IMG/VR virus record: IMGVR_UViG_3300044825_001089
Location: 1-45,313 of that record
Length of the DNA stretch: 45,313 nucleotides
Direction: 5' to 3' (one strand)
Origin: a virus
A model generated the notes under the pieces. It did no database searches. It was given only the letters and a program-made list of their open reading frames with translations, and was not told where the DNA came from. The translations under genes and the position numbers were made by a program. Below, piece by piece: positions 28,793 to 37,423 of this stretch. The first letter of the stretch is position 1, and every line of letters starts with the position of its first letter.

Positions 28793-29106
28793 AATACGCT
28801 GTTGTAAATGCGTCTGCCTCTGGATCGAACACGATTGTCGCAGGTATTGCCAACAAGCGAATCCGAGTTCTGTCCTATGTGATTATCTCTGCTGGTGCTG
28901 TTACTGTTACTTGGCAATCAGCATCCAATGCTCTCAGCGGACCTATGGCGTTAGCTGCCAATGGCGGTGCTGCTCCTTCCGCTGGACAGGCTACTCCCGG
29001 CGGTCTGATTGGACAGTTTGAAACGAACCAAGGCGAAGCGTTGAATCTGAATCTCAGCGCAGCAGTTTCGGTTGCCGGACATATCACCTACATTGTAACA
29101 GATTGA
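28789..29106 (+). CDS. small beta-rich structural protein, paralog A
   Basis: A 105-residue protein, MKYAVVNASASGSNTIVAGI.... It is almost entirely beta-strand with NKRIRVLSYV, GPMALAANGG and a C-terminal GEALNLNLSAAVSVAGHITYIVTD. The next gene is a clear paralog (same start MKYA, same end GHITYIVTD, same length). The composition and place fit a surface decoration or head-tail protein. Confidence 0.7.
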   Translation: MKYAVVNASASGSNTIVAGIANKRIRVLSYVIISAGAVTVTWQSASNALSGPMALAANGGAAPSAGQATPGGLIGQFETNQGEALNLNLSAAVSVAGHITYIVTD

Positions 29107-29115
29107 TGGTGGCAA

Positions 29116-29433
29116 GTGAAGTACGCAAAGATTGATGCACAAACTATTGGATCAAATCTAATAGTTTCATCAGTAGTAAATAAAAGAATACTGGTACTTC
29201 AATATACGGCAACAGCATCAGTGAATTTGGACACATACTTTGCCTCAAATTCAACTGCAATTACTGGCCCAATTTATCTTGGAAGTCATGGAACCACTAT
29301 GGCAGCTTATGGCGCAATGACTCCAGCAGGTCTTGTTGGGTTGTTTATGACTGAAATTGGTGAATCACTAAACATTGTCTTGAGCGGTTCAGGGAATGTT
29401 GGTGGTCACATTACTTACATCGTGACGGACTGA
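29116..29433 (+). CDS. small beta-rich structural protein, paralog B
   Basis: A 105-residue protein starting at GTG 29116 (the ribosome-binding site GGTGGC is weak). It aligns end to end with the previous gene: VNKRILVLQYT versus ANKRIRVLSYV, ITGPIYLGSHG versus LSGPMALAANG, and the same GHITYIVTD end. It uses AT-rich codons while paralog A uses GC-richer ones, so the duplication is old or one copy was acquired. It may be a minor form of the same decoration. Confidence 0.7.
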   Translation: MKYAKIDAQTIGSNLIVSSVVNKRILVLQYTATASVNLDTYFASNSTAITGPIYLGSHGTTMAAYGAMTPAGLVGLFMTEIGESLNIVLSGSGNVGGHITYIVTD

Positions 29434-29439
29434 TGAAGC

Positions 29440-30048
29440 ATGGCATTCCACTCTGTACTGGTAATAGAGTACGATGGTACGCCAACGGTTGACACTGTTG
29501 TCACGCAGAATGTAACCAATACCAATAGAACTAAAATAACCGATCTGGCCAGAGAGATAGTCTGGTCAGCGGTTAGGTATTTTAATGCGGTTGTGAACTT
29601 CCTAAGCGGAAGACCTTACAACCCAGCTGACATTCCAGAAGATGTGATTACAACCACATCAACGCAGCAAGTTGTACAAACTTCTCCAGTGGACAATGCC
29701 ACTCTGGAAAAAGAATTAAAGCAGACTGTCAAATATTTTGTTTCGGCTCATCAGCAAGAATTGCTAAGAATCAAGGGTCCACCCGGATCAAGACCGGGCC
29801 AATACCCAAGATATAGAACAACCAATCTAGCCAAGAGCATATCTTACAAGATGGATGCTTCTGGAATTAAGGCAAAGGTTGGCTATAGAGACAGGAATGG
29901 GCCTACTGGAAATCCGGCTGATTATTCGCAGTGGCTTGCCGACAGAGGACGAAAGAGCATCCCAGATACGGCAATGTCACTTAGCCCATTAAAGACGCAA
30001 AGTGGCTATCTGCTCCAGTGGAGTTATGATACTGAGGGCTATGTGTGA
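29440..30048 (+). CDS. head-tail joining / HK97 gp10-like protein
   Basis: A 202-residue protein, MAFHSVLVIEYDGTPTVDTV.... The second half has LRIKGPPGSRPGQYPRYRTTNLAKSISYKMDASGIKAKVGYRDRNGPTGNPADYSQWLADRGRKSIPDTAM, which resembles HK97 gp10-like tail-completion proteins (a small 'G-x-Y-x-x-x-T-G-x-L-x-x-S-I' helix and a V-G-x-x-x...Y-A-x-x-L-E-x-G-x-x segment). The N-terminal 60 residues are different. It joins the next gene by TGATG. The assignment is from pattern and position. Confidence 0.6.
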   Translation: MAFHSVLVIEYDGTPTVDTVVTQNVTNTNRTKITDLAREIVWSAVRYFNAVVNFLSGRPYNPADIPEDVITTTSTQQVVQTSPVDNATLEKELKQTVKYFVSAHQQELLRIKGPPGSRPGQYPRYRTTNLAKSISYKMDASGIKAKVGYRDRNGPTGNPADYSQWLADRGRKSIPDTAMSLSPLKTQSGYLLQWSYDTEGYV

Positions 30049-30458
30049 TGCTCAACATAGCTGACGATTATGTAATATTCGACAACAAGGAAACGATCAC
30101 CTTCCAGAATCAAGGTGAATCAGCTGTAACCATTCCAGATGTGACACGCCGACCAGCAGTATTGGCGACTGATACGGCATCTGGATCGACCTATTACGCA
30201 GCAGCGATTGAGTTCCTTATCTGGAAGAATTCAATCCAATCAGCTTATCTTCAGGATGGATTAGAAAATGACATTGTTGCTGATGACGATGAAACCAACA
30301 TTGATGCCGTTGGATTGTCATTCTTCATTCCCCGCCTAAATGCGATAATCACTGACCAGAATGGCAAAAAGTACAATGTGGACTTGATTGATGACGGTGT
30401 TCTCCGCACTCGCTGGAGCGTCAAGGCCACTTCTCAAGCTGGGGAAGGGGTCAACTAA
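30048..30458 (+). CDS. head-tail connector-type protein
   Basis: A 136-residue beta-rich protein, MLNIADDYVIFDNKETITFQ.... The position after the gp10-like gene and before the terminator-like gene, and a hairpin-rich sequence, fit a head completion or stopper protein (SPP1 gp16-type). ATG 30048 overlaps the preceding stop; a GTG three bases earlier is less likely. No diagnostic motif. Confidence 0.55.
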   Translation: MLNIADDYVIFDNKETITFQNQGESAVTIPDVTRRPAVLATDTASGSTYYAAAIEFLIWKNSIQSAYLQDGLENDIVADDDETNIDAVGLSFFIPRLNAIITDQNGKKYNVDLIDDGVLRTRWSVKATSQAGEGVN

Positions 30459-30895
30459 TGCCTTCGATATTTGGCGACATTTTAACGGCAACAAAGTCAC
30501 GACTTGAGACGATTTCTGGCATTCCTACAGTTAAAATCAGAAAAAAGCCAGTATTGGTTCAAGAAGATACGATTCCATTAGTTCTTGTAACTCCCGGTCG
30601 AGAAAGGATCGGGATGGAAGCTTTTGATACTGTTGTCGAATATATCTATGAAGTTCAAGTTACTGTAATTAGGGCAGGAAACAGAATATATGAATCTGAT
30701 GTGCAATCTTTTTTAGAATTAAGGCAATCAATTAGAAATAAGCTATATCAGCCACTATTATCTGGTGCTGCATCAGTAATTGATATAAATATGGAAACTT
30801 CTCCACCTTTTGATATTGTATCTGGAGATGCCAACAATTATGATATATCTGGCATTATTGTTAAATATAAGAGTATTGAGCAGAGAGTGAGCTAA
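30458..30895 (+). CDS. tail terminator-like protein
   Basis: A 145-residue alpha/beta protein, MPSIFGDILTATKSRLETIS.... The arrangement of an N-terminal helix, VKIRKKPVLVQEDTIPLVLVTPG, YEVQVTVIRAGNR, a helix (SFLELRQSIRNKLYQP) and an end strand fits tail terminator proteins such as lambda gpU or SPP1 gp17. The protein would cap the finished tail and join it to the head. Assigned by position and fold pattern. Confidence 0.6.
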   Translation: MPSIFGDILTATKSRLETISGIPTVKIRKKPVLVQEDTIPLVLVTPGRERIGMEAFDTVVEYIYEVQVTVIRAGNRIYESDVQSFLELRQSIRNKLYQPLLSGAASVIDINMETSPPFDIVSGDANNYDISGIIVKYKSIEQRVS

Positions 30896-31377
30896 TGGCA
30901 CTCAACTCAGCATCGACATTGATGAATGTCGCTTGGGATCAGCAGAAAACGCTGACCGGATTCAATCCTGTCGCCCAAGGTGCTGATGCTGTATCGCTCT
31001 CAGTATCCCCTGCGATTACTGGTGCTACTCCAGCAAATATCGTATTCGCAGAGCAGAGGACGCTATCAGCTGGTGGATCGTATACCTATGACCTCACCAC
31101 TGGACTCACGGATTTCTTGGGAACCGCAATTAACCTGACAAGGATTTTTGCGGTCATCGTCACTTCCTCCACTGGAACGGTTGTATTCGCTCCCGGCGCA
31201 ACGAATGGTCTTGAATGGTTCCTTGGTGGAACAAGCCCGACCATTTCGATTCCGGCTGGAGCGGGATTCCTGTTCACAACGCCTACCCATCAGACGGTCA
31301 GTGGCACTGACAAGACGCTTACTCTTTCTAGTTCCGCTGGTGCTACTTACAAAATCGCCTTCTTGGGAGGTCAGTAA
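30895..31377 (+). CDS. beta-rich, probable tail-associated protein
   Basis: A 160-residue protein, MALNSASTLMNVAWDQQKTL.... It is rich in Thr, Ser, Ala and Gly with many beta-strands (GGSYTYDLTTGLTDFLGTAINLTRIFAVIVTSSTGTVVFAPG). It resembles the paralog pair at 28789-29433 in composition and its end (TYKIAFLGG). The role may be tail or head decoration. Starts at the overlap with the previous stop (TAATG). Confidence 0.6.
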   Translation: MALNSASTLMNVAWDQQKTLTGFNPVAQGADAVSLSVSPAITGATPANIVFAEQRTLSAGGSYTYDLTTGLTDFLGTAINLTRIFAVIVTSSTGTVVFAPGATNGLEWFLGGTSPTISIPAGAGFLFTTPTHQTVSGTDKTLTLSSSAGATYKIAFLGGQ

Positions 31378-31379
31378 TC

Positions 31380-31817
31380 ATGGCTTATTACGCTGGTAAG
31401 ACTGGATTTATTTCGATTGGAAACTTCGGTGCTGCTCCAGCCTCCAGATTGGCTCTGGAAGAGTGGAGCTTGGAGCTTGAAGTAGAAGAAGTTGATGCCA
31501 CTAACTTTGAATCTTATGGCATGAATTCTATCATGCCGGGAATCAGGGGTGGAACGGTTAGCGGTTCCGGTCCTTATGAAAGTGCCTCTGGATCGGATGT
31601 TCTCACAAGGCTGCAAGCTGGTCTTGTATGTACAGTCGAACTTGGCCTAGTCCAGACTGGTTCGATTGGTTTCACAGTCAATGTTGTTATAACCGGAGCC
31701 ACAGTAGGCAATAATGTCCGTGAGAAGCCAACTTTTGAATTCACTGGCACTTTGACAAACATGGATAATGCCGGTGTGATTCAATCTACCCAGAATCAGG
31801 GTATCACTCAGTCTTAA
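31380..31817 (+). CDS. tail tube protein 1
   Basis: A 145-residue protein, MAYYAGKTGFISIGNFGAAP.... The pattern L-x-x-W-S-L-E-x-x-V-x-x-x-D-A-T-N-F-E, then GGTVSGSGPYES and a final FEFTGTL is that of phage tail tube proteins (a beta-barrel whose hexamers stack). It is half-size compared with some tube proteins. The following gene is a paralog. Both lie before the chaperone genes, where the major tail protein is expected. Confidence 0.7.
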   Translation: MAYYAGKTGFISIGNFGAAPASRLALEEWSLELEVEEVDATNFESYGMNSIMPGIRGGTVSGSGPYESASGSDVLTRLQAGLVCTVELGLVQTGSIGFTVNVVITGATVGNNVREKPTFEFTGTLTNMDNAGVIQSTQNQGITQS

Positions 31818-31829
31818 CGAGGATAAGCC

Positions 31830-32345
31830 ATGCCCTTCTATTCAGGTAAGGGTTCTGGCGTTGTCTTCACTTCCGAGACTCGTCCGGGGACCGTCCTCAC
31901 TCTCTTTGCCGACGAATGGGGCATTGAGATTGAGGACGAGTCTATTCATATCTCTAATATCAAGCCACTCCGTGATGCCAACATTGAAGGTGATATCGTA
32001 GCAGGCGATTTGTCTGCCGTTCCAGCATGGAAAAATTACGGCATACCGATGCAGATGATCCAAGGCGGGATGCGTGAAACCAAAGTGACTATTCACGGAT
32101 ATCTCTTTTTGGATAACACGATTAGCGTCAATGACGGTCCAAGAGTGCCGATCATTAACGAAAAAGGCAAACTAGAAATCAAGTACACCAATCAAGCCGG
32201 TCAGAAGCGGACTCTTTTTGAAATAACCAATTCTGTGGTTATAAGCACCAATTACGATAACTCAGTCAGAAATTTGCTAGAATACGATATAGAATTTGCT
32301 TGCTTGTCTACGGAAGTTGATTACGCACCACACCCGAAAGGATGA
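31830..32345 (+). CDS. tail tube protein 2 (paralog)
   Basis: A 171-residue protein with the same plan as the previous gene: MPFYSGKGSGVVF (versus MAYYAGKTGFISI), DEWGIEIEDESIHISNIK (versus EEWSLELEVEEVDATNFE), GGMRETKVTIHGYLF (versus GIRGGTVSGSGPYE). It is longer at the C-terminus. It may be the major tube, with the other a minor form or a distal ring; I cannot decide which. Confidence 0.6.
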   Translation: MPFYSGKGSGVVFTSETRPGTVLTLFADEWGIEIEDESIHISNIKPLRDANIEGDIVAGDLSAVPAWKNYGIPMQMIQGGMRETKVTIHGYLFLDNTISVNDGPRVPIINEKGKLEIKYTNQAGQKRTLFEITNSVVISTNYDNSVRNLLEYDIEFACLSTEVDYAPHPKG

Positions 32346-32350
32346 TTAAA

Positions 32351-32797
32351 ATGGGAATCCACACCCTTTCCGATTCCATTGGACAGTCTGGAGGAGCTAT
32401 CGAATGGGTATGCTCCAAAGGAAATAAGTATAAGATTTCTCTTCTGACTCTTGAGAAGCAATCTGAGCTTGAGAGGGCATTTGAGCGCAAGTCGCTTGAG
32501 AAGATTCGTGAATACAAGGAATTTCTTGATAAGGAAGAATACGATAAGCAGATCGCTGAAGTGATCGAATCAATCAAGAATGGTGAATTCGTATTCGGTG
32601 GTAAAAGGTCATCTGAATTGCTCAGAACATTGTGGGGAATCTCCACTCTATTTTCAATTTTAGCTGGCATTTCAGCCAATGATGCAAGTACGCTAATCAA
32701 TGAAAACTCAGAGATTTCATCATTAATAGAGATGATTGTCGAGAGATCATTCCCCGTTGCGGTGGGAAAGGCCAAGGCTCAGGAGGCGAAGACATAA
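32351..32797 (+). CDS. tail assembly chaperone, short form (gpG-type)
   Basis: A 148-residue helical protein starting at 32351 behind GAAAGGATGATTAAA. It lies between tail tube and tape measure, the fixed place of the tail assembly chaperone. Near its end the heptamer GGGAAAG occupies 32764-32770 in the reading phase G GGA AAG, the lambda gpG/gpT slippery site; the -1 frame is open from there to 33090. The zero-frame product stops at 32797, 9 codons after the slip site. Confidence 0.8.
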   Translation: MGIHTLSDSIGQSGGAIEWVCSKGNKYKISLLTLEKQSELERAFERKSLEKIREYKEFLDKEEYDKQIAEVIESIKNGEFVFGGKRSSELLRTLWGISTLFSILAGISANDASTLINENSEISSLIEMIVERSFPVAVGKAKAQEAKT

Positions 32798-33090
32798 CGC
32801 CGAATTGGCCACAGCTTATTGCTGGATTGGTTGATGAGCCATACTGCTTGTCGATGGACCAAGTGGCCAAGCTAACTATGAGGCAAGTGTCGCTTATATA
32901 TTACAGGCCAAGAAATAAGAAGACTGGCGTACCACTGAAGATTGATCCGAATTTTGGAGAGAATGAATCGCTTGCAAGGCAGCAGTTTTTTGAGATGGGC
33001 CTTGCATTTGGAAAGTCGATTCAAGAGCTAGAAGCAGCGTGGGAGAATAGATATGGCGACTCCAGCGGACAACCTAGAGAGGATAGCTGA
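32764..33090 (+). CDS. -1 frame extension of the tail chaperone (gpGT-type)
   Basis: The -1 frame is open from the slip site GGGAAAG to 33090, with no ATG near its start, and encodes about 108 residues: GSGGEDITPNWPQLIAGLVD..., MDQVAKLTMRQVSLIYYRPRNKKTG..., ending ENRYGDSSGQPREDS. It fits the T part of a gpGT fusion, made by a fraction of ribosomes, which brings tape measure and tube protein together. The fused product would run from 32351 to 33090. A TTG at 32827 would be the only alternative independent start, with no ribosome-binding site. Confidence 0.8.
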   Translation, partial: GKGQGSGGEDITPNWPQLIAGLVDEPYCLSMDQVAKLTMRQVSLIYYRPRNKKTGVPLKIDPNFGENESLARQQFFEMGLAFGKSIQELEAAWENRYGDSSGQPREDS

Positions 33091-34411
33091 CCTCGCCAGT
33101 GACATTCGTGATTTCACTTACAATTCAAGCAATAACATCTCATTTATCGACACTGGAATATCTGATTTAACTCAAGAAATTGCCAGGAATTTTGCAAACA
33201 CTCAAGGATATTTGTCAAACATATATTCAAAATTGATTGAAATTCTTGATGCCATCAAGAAGATGAAACCGCCAAAAGATGAAAAGAAAAAAATAAAAGC
33301 AGAAGAGAAGAAGCAGGCTGAAGCTGGTAAGGAAAAAAAGAAAGAATCTGGAAGCTCAGAATCCAATATAAAGGATGCTGGAGAAACAATTAAGAAGATG
33401 ACGGAGGGGGCAGCTGGCTCATTCTTCAAGTATGTCGATGAGGCTGAAGCTGGATTCGCAATATTATCAGACGGGATGTTGACTGCTGCTGCTGGAATTG
33501 AAAGTTTAGCTGCGGTTGCTACTGCTGCCGGGGCTGCAATTGCTGCGTCTGCTGTAGCAATAGCGGTCGCTCCAAAAATGTTTATGAATCTGGTTAATGC
33601 TGTATCACCATTTGTAAAAGCACTTGATCCCGGCCTTATGGCTCAATTGTCTTTGGCAATGAGCGATTTGCAGGCAACCATAGGAGTTGGATTAAGACCA
33701 ATAATCCAAGCTGCAATTCCAATTATTAGGGCATTTGCAGATACCCTTATGCCAATAATGAATCAACTTGCACCAGTAATGCAGAAATTTGGCGAATCAA
33801 TGATAAGGATTGCTATTCCAGTAATTGCAGTTTGGGCAAGCGCAATAAATTATTTGATACCAGTAATTGAAAGCATAGTGCCATTATTCACAGATTTGGC
33901 AGAAATATTGATGGTTTTGACTCCGGTATTCGATTTCATGTTCGATGGAATAAACAGGGGAATGAATTTAATAATCGGAGTATTCCACACATTCATGGTT
34001 GGAATTAAAGCCATGACTGTAGCTCTTCTTGAGGCAGGTGCTTGGATAGTGAGTTGGGTCAGCGAATCTGGAGCGCAAGCACTTAAGGACGCATCTGCTT
34101 CAGTCCAACAAAGTATGGATAGGAGTATGGAGGCTCAGGCTAACGCATTTGGAAAATGGTTGGGGCCACCACCAAAGAAACCAGCTTACACTCAAGGTGC
34201 TTCTGTTGGAGCAGCAGCAAAGCAGGCATCTTATTCTGGAATAGCCGATCTTGGAAAGAATATGATGCAAGCTGCTTTTGGGCAATCGGCTCAAAACGCT
34301 GCTCTTCAAACTGCTGACAATACCAAAGTCATGGCCGATGGATTCGGAAAATTAGTTGGCTGGATTATGGGCCAAGGAAAACCAAACGCACCTCAACAAG
34401 GGGTTCGATAA
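33053..34411 (+). CDS. tail tape measure protein (short)
   Basis: A 452-residue protein starting in the end of the chaperone extension. A helical N-terminus, a Lys/Glu-rich coiled segment (residues 75-105), and long hydrophobic runs (about 145-185, 235-340: AAVATAAGAAIAASAVAIAVAP, IMNQLAPVMQKFGESMIRIAIPVIAVWASAINYLIPVI) are typical of tape measures, which set tail length and later enter the host membrane. At about 0.15 nm per residue of extended helix it would give a tail near 65-70 nm, short for a siphovirus. No lysozyme or peptidase domain is seen in it. Confidence 0.8.
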   Translation: MATPADNLERIADLASDIRDFTYNSSNNISFIDTGISDLTQEIARNFANTQGYLSNIYSKLIEILDAIKKMKPPKDEKKKIKAEEKKQAEAGKEKKKESGSSESNIKDAGETIKKMTEGAAGSFFKYVDEAEAGFAILSDGMLTAAAGIESLAAVATAAGAAIAASAVAIAVAPKMFMNLVNAVSPFVKALDPGLMAQLSLAMSDLQATIGVGLRPIIQAAIPIIRAFADTLMPIMNQLAPVMQKFGESMIRIAIPVIAVWASAINYLIPVIESIVPLFTDLAEILMVLTPVFDFMFDGINRGMNLIIGVFHTFMVGIKAMTVALLEAGAWIVSWVSESGAQALKDASASVQQSMDRSMEAQANAFGKWLGPPPKKPAYTQGASVGAAAKQASYSGIADLGKNMMQAAFGQSAQNAALQTADNTKVMADGFGKLVGWIMGQGKPNAPQQGVR

Positions 34412-35490
34412 TGGCAATTGAAGCTTCAGCTAGAAATCTTTATGAGCTAATTGATAGGACAAGTCCGTCCAATGCAGCATTCCAGACGGACGGCGGTTCG
34501 GCTTCGATGGATTTTATCATCGACCGTGCTAATCTTGGAGCGTTGGTAAGTGATATCCTTGGAAGTGTCTATAAGGCTGGTGACGGCACTGGAAGACTTG
34601 TAAGGAGACTACCGGCAGCGCATCCATATTATGACTGGCTATTCGCTTCAAAGATCACAAATATTGAAGGATTGCAGCCAGCTGGCAGAAGTCTTGGTGA
34701 GACTTACCAGCGTGACAAATCTGTCAACTACATTTACGACTTCGTCTTCTACCAGAAGTACAAGGTGACGGTCCAATTTGAGCCTCGTCCATATCTATTA
34801 ATGAACGATACGGACCTAAAGGGTAAGCAGCAACAGCTTAAATGGTATTATAATCTCGCAGACAATTTTGTTAATTTTACAGATCCAAGAGAATATTTAA
34901 GATTTGTTGACATTGAATCGGAGCCAAATGCTGAATTTTTGACAAGTCCTCAAGGACAATTTGCGTTCAAAACACAAAGTGGTAATGTACCAAATGGTCT
35001 TCCAGTGACAAATCAGAACGGTGGCGGAATAACCCTGAGAATTGTAAAACAGAAAGTGAAATTTACTTGGTATTTTGTCCCTTATGAAATTGTTTTTGCT
35101 GAAAATGTGATTTCTGGATTTGGAAAAGTAAACCAATACGATTTTTTTGGATACCCAAAGGGATCATTACTACTTGAGGGAATTGAATCCAAGAGATACC
35201 CACCTCCAGAAGTATTGTTCAAGGCAGATCCAGCCACTGGATCGTCTGTTGCCCAGAAGCTTTGTGATATAACATTTATTTTTAATTGCATGATGCAACC
35301 TTATCGTGACCTTTCAGCTGACATTCCAGCAAGCACTGGCTTCAAGATAACTTATGGTCACAACCTACTTCCAAGGGCTGGAGAACTCAAATATTATTAT
35401 GTGGAAACAAAATATGATTTAAATCCAGCTTTGGCTGGAAGGCCTGTTTACGAATCGTATCCGATGGAACGCTTGTTCAAACTGGATTAA
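34411..35490 (+). CDS. tail tip protein (distal tail-type)
   Basis: A 359-residue protein, MAIEASARNLYELIDRTSPS.... It follows the tape measure where distal tail or tail-tip hub proteins lie. Sequence is beta-rich, with many Tyr and Phe. ESYPMERLFKLD at the end and VRRLPAAHPYYDWLFASKI may be inter-subunit elements. I do not recognise a family. It ends before a chain of structural genes with tiny spacers. Confidence 0.55.
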   Translation: MAIEASARNLYELIDRTSPSNAAFQTDGGSASMDFIIDRANLGALVSDILGSVYKAGDGTGRLVRRLPAAHPYYDWLFASKITNIEGLQPAGRSLGETYQRDKSVNYIYDFVFYQKYKVTVQFEPRPYLLMNDTDLKGKQQQLKWYYNLADNFVNFTDPREYLRFVDIESEPNAEFLTSPQGQFAFKTQSGNVPNGLPVTNQNGGGITLRIVKQKVKFTWYFVPYEIVFAENVISGFGKVNQYDFFGYPKGSLLLEGIESKRYPPPEVLFKADPATGSSVAQKLCDITFIFNCMMQPYRDLSADIPASTGFKITYGHNLLPRAGELKYYYVETKYDLNPALAGRPVYESYPMERLFKLD

Positions 35491-35495
35491 CGATC

Positions 35496-35882
35496 ATGGC
35501 ATTGATGAATGTCAATACGATAGGCAACGCCAATTTCGTACAATCGGAGTGGTTCGTCGCACGAATTACTTCTGTGGCATCGACTGTAAGCGGAACTGGG
35601 ACTTGTACTGGATATAAGCACGGATGGATTGAACAGCGTGTATGCGCCAATGGAATTGATTACGAGGATGCCGATGAAGCATCTGCTGAAGGGGACGAAA
35701 GTTTGGCAAGCCCAGCATATCCAATAAATGGAACAAATGCTGCCGTAAACGATATAGTAATTATGAGAGTAAGAGGGATAGACCAGCAGGGAAATACGAT
35801 ATACGAATTCCTTCCAAAAGGTGGTGGTGGATTTGTAACTTCAGTTCAATGTACTGGTGGTTACCTAATCGTAACTTATTGA
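35496..35882 (+). CDS. probable tail structural protein
   Basis: A 128-residue protein, MALMNVNTIGNANFVQSEWF.... It has a beta-sandwich-like pattern: ARITSVASTVSGTGTCTGYKHGWIEQRVCANGIDYEDADEASAEGDESLASPAYPINGTNAAVNDIVIMRVRGIDQQGNTIYEFLP. The piece 'NDIVxMRxRGxDxxGNTIYEF' is similar to parts of tail-tip proteins of other phages. It may be an attachment or adaptor. No named family. Confidence 0.5.
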   Translation: MALMNVNTIGNANFVQSEWFVARITSVASTVSGTGTCTGYKHGWIEQRVCANGIDYEDADEASAEGDESLASPAYPINGTNAAVNDIVIMRVRGIDQQGNTIYEFLPKGGGGFVTSVQCTGGYLIVTY

Positions 35883-35884
35883 TA

Positions 35885-36334
35885 ATGCCATCATTTGACT
35901 GTAAAACAATTGCGCCGGGATTGACTTATAGTCCCACATATCATCCATGCTGGGGGCTTAGGGCTTTACCGGCAACAATGGATTTCTCAGCTGGACCGTC
36001 CACTCCAATTCCTCCAAATACAAGTTGCAATACCGGATGGCCAACTGGAGTGATAACTGGAACGCTTACCAGAACAGGACCGTGCGATTTCACTTGGGGT
36101 TACTCTACTGGATCGTTCAGTATTCTATTCGCTTGGACTAATGCCGGTCCACCAATCAGCTGCACGATCAACCAAACCGAAATGTTTCCAGATTGGTCAG
36201 TCGATAATTTGGTTGGAACACCAACTGGGTCATGTTCTCAAAACCCGACAACTGGGATTGTCACGATGACATTTACAGCTGTAATCAGTGATGGATTTTG
36301 CGAATGCCCTGTAACCATAACATTTAACGGTTGA
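35885..36334 (+). CDS. Cys-rich probable tail protein
   Basis: A 149-residue protein, MPSFDCKTIAPGLTYSPTYH.... It has eight or so Cys spaced along a beta-rich sequence, with repeated C-N-T and C-x-P. It could be a disulfide- or metal-stabilised tail tip component. Short spacers to both neighbours show it belongs to the same operon. No family recognised. Confidence 0.5.
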   Translation: MPSFDCKTIAPGLTYSPTYHPCWGLRALPATMDFSAGPSTPIPPNTSCNTGWPTGVITGTLTRTGPCDFTWGYSTGSFSILFAWTNAGPPISCTINQTEMFPDWSVDNLVGTPTGSCSQNPTTGIVTMTFTAVISDGFCECPVTITFNG

Positions 36335-36338
36335 TTCA

Positions 36339-37421
36339 ATGGCAACGCATGGCCCAGCAAATCAGCTTGCGGGGGACTGTGTGACAGTCCCTTCAAGGAT
36401 TTGTATGCCATTTAAGGAGTTCTGCATCCATACGCTGATGCACTCGCCGGATGTCGGACAACCGACAAATCCAGAAGCTGGAACATTTGGCTGCATGGCT
36501 AATTTCGCTAATGCTGGAACACAGTTTTTGCCTCAACCAAAAACTCCAAATAATATAAATTTCGCACCAGTGTATGGTAGAACTGCAAACTCAATCGAAC
36601 TCGACTATTTTTATCAGCCAGCCGACTTGGCTCCTTGGAGATCAAGGAAAATATTTGGCCCAACAGATCCATACGACAAGCACAATTCAGGCCCAGCTGT
36701 AAATCAAGGCCACATGGTTACAGAGGTAAGAAGAAGACTTCGTGGAGCATCTCCGAACAACAATTCCTACTCTGGACGGTATACGCATTACTTCACAGAT
36801 TCAAGTTATGCACTTAATGGGGAATATGATTGGCTGAGATTTATGCACCCAGCCGGATACTTCTGGACAAATAAAGTACAATGCAATGAGCCATTCGCAG
36901 CGATGGAGAATTACGAGCAATCTGGAAATCTTCCAGTAGCTGCCGACTATTACAACCAATACTTCATACCATTTTGCGTACCTTTGAATGTCTACAACAG
37001 TTCTGGAAACATAATTGGTCAATTTGTCGGGTACACATTCATATTTGAATTCGGATTCGCCTATGTCAGACTGCCATTTGGAACAAATAGGCCAGAAGAT
37101 TATTATGTGAATCCACAGCCAACGCCACCAATAAGAGTGACAACTGAAAATCAGTTCATGTCTATGGACTGTCATTTATTCATGGTTGCAGCACCAGCTT
37201 ATGCTGGATCAGAAATAAGGTCGCCAGTTCTTAATTCTGTGAGATATTGGTTTTATAATAAACCAACATCGCCACACAACATTTGCCAACCTTACATTTA
37301 TCTTTTATTCGGTGCAGCAGCGGACGAGTGGAAGTTTAATGTGAAATTCAATCATAATGGTGGCGGGGATGAGACAATAAAATTTGGCTTATCCAATCTC
37401 AAATTTTATGTGACTCCATAG
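36339..37421 (+). CDS. probable tail-tip/baseplate protein
   Basis: A 360-residue protein, MATHGPANQLAGDCVTVPSR.... It is rich in aromatic residues, Asn and Pro, with the look of a secreted beta-sandwich protein; no catalytic motif is obvious. Three neighbouring genes (35496-38890) share this style: Cys, Asn and Pro-rich, AT-rich codons. They probably form the tail tip facing the cell. Confidence 0.5.
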   Translation: MATHGPANQLAGDCVTVPSRICMPFKEFCIHTLMHSPDVGQPTNPEAGTFGCMANFANAGTQFLPQPKTPNNINFAPVYGRTANSIELDYFYQPADLAPWRSRKIFGPTDPYDKHNSGPAVNQGHMVTEVRRRLRGASPNNNSYSGRYTHYFTDSSYALNGEYDWLRFMHPAGYFWTNKVQCNEPFAAMENYEQSGNLPVAADYYNQYFIPFCVPLNVYNSSGNIIGQFVGYTFIFEFGFAYVRLPFGTNRPEDYYVNPQPTPPIRVTTENQFMSMDCHLFMVAAPAYAGSEIRSPVLNSVRYWFYNKPTSPHNICQPYIYLLFGAAADEWKFNVKFNHNGGGDETIKFGLSNLKFYVTP

Positions 37422-37423
37422 CC

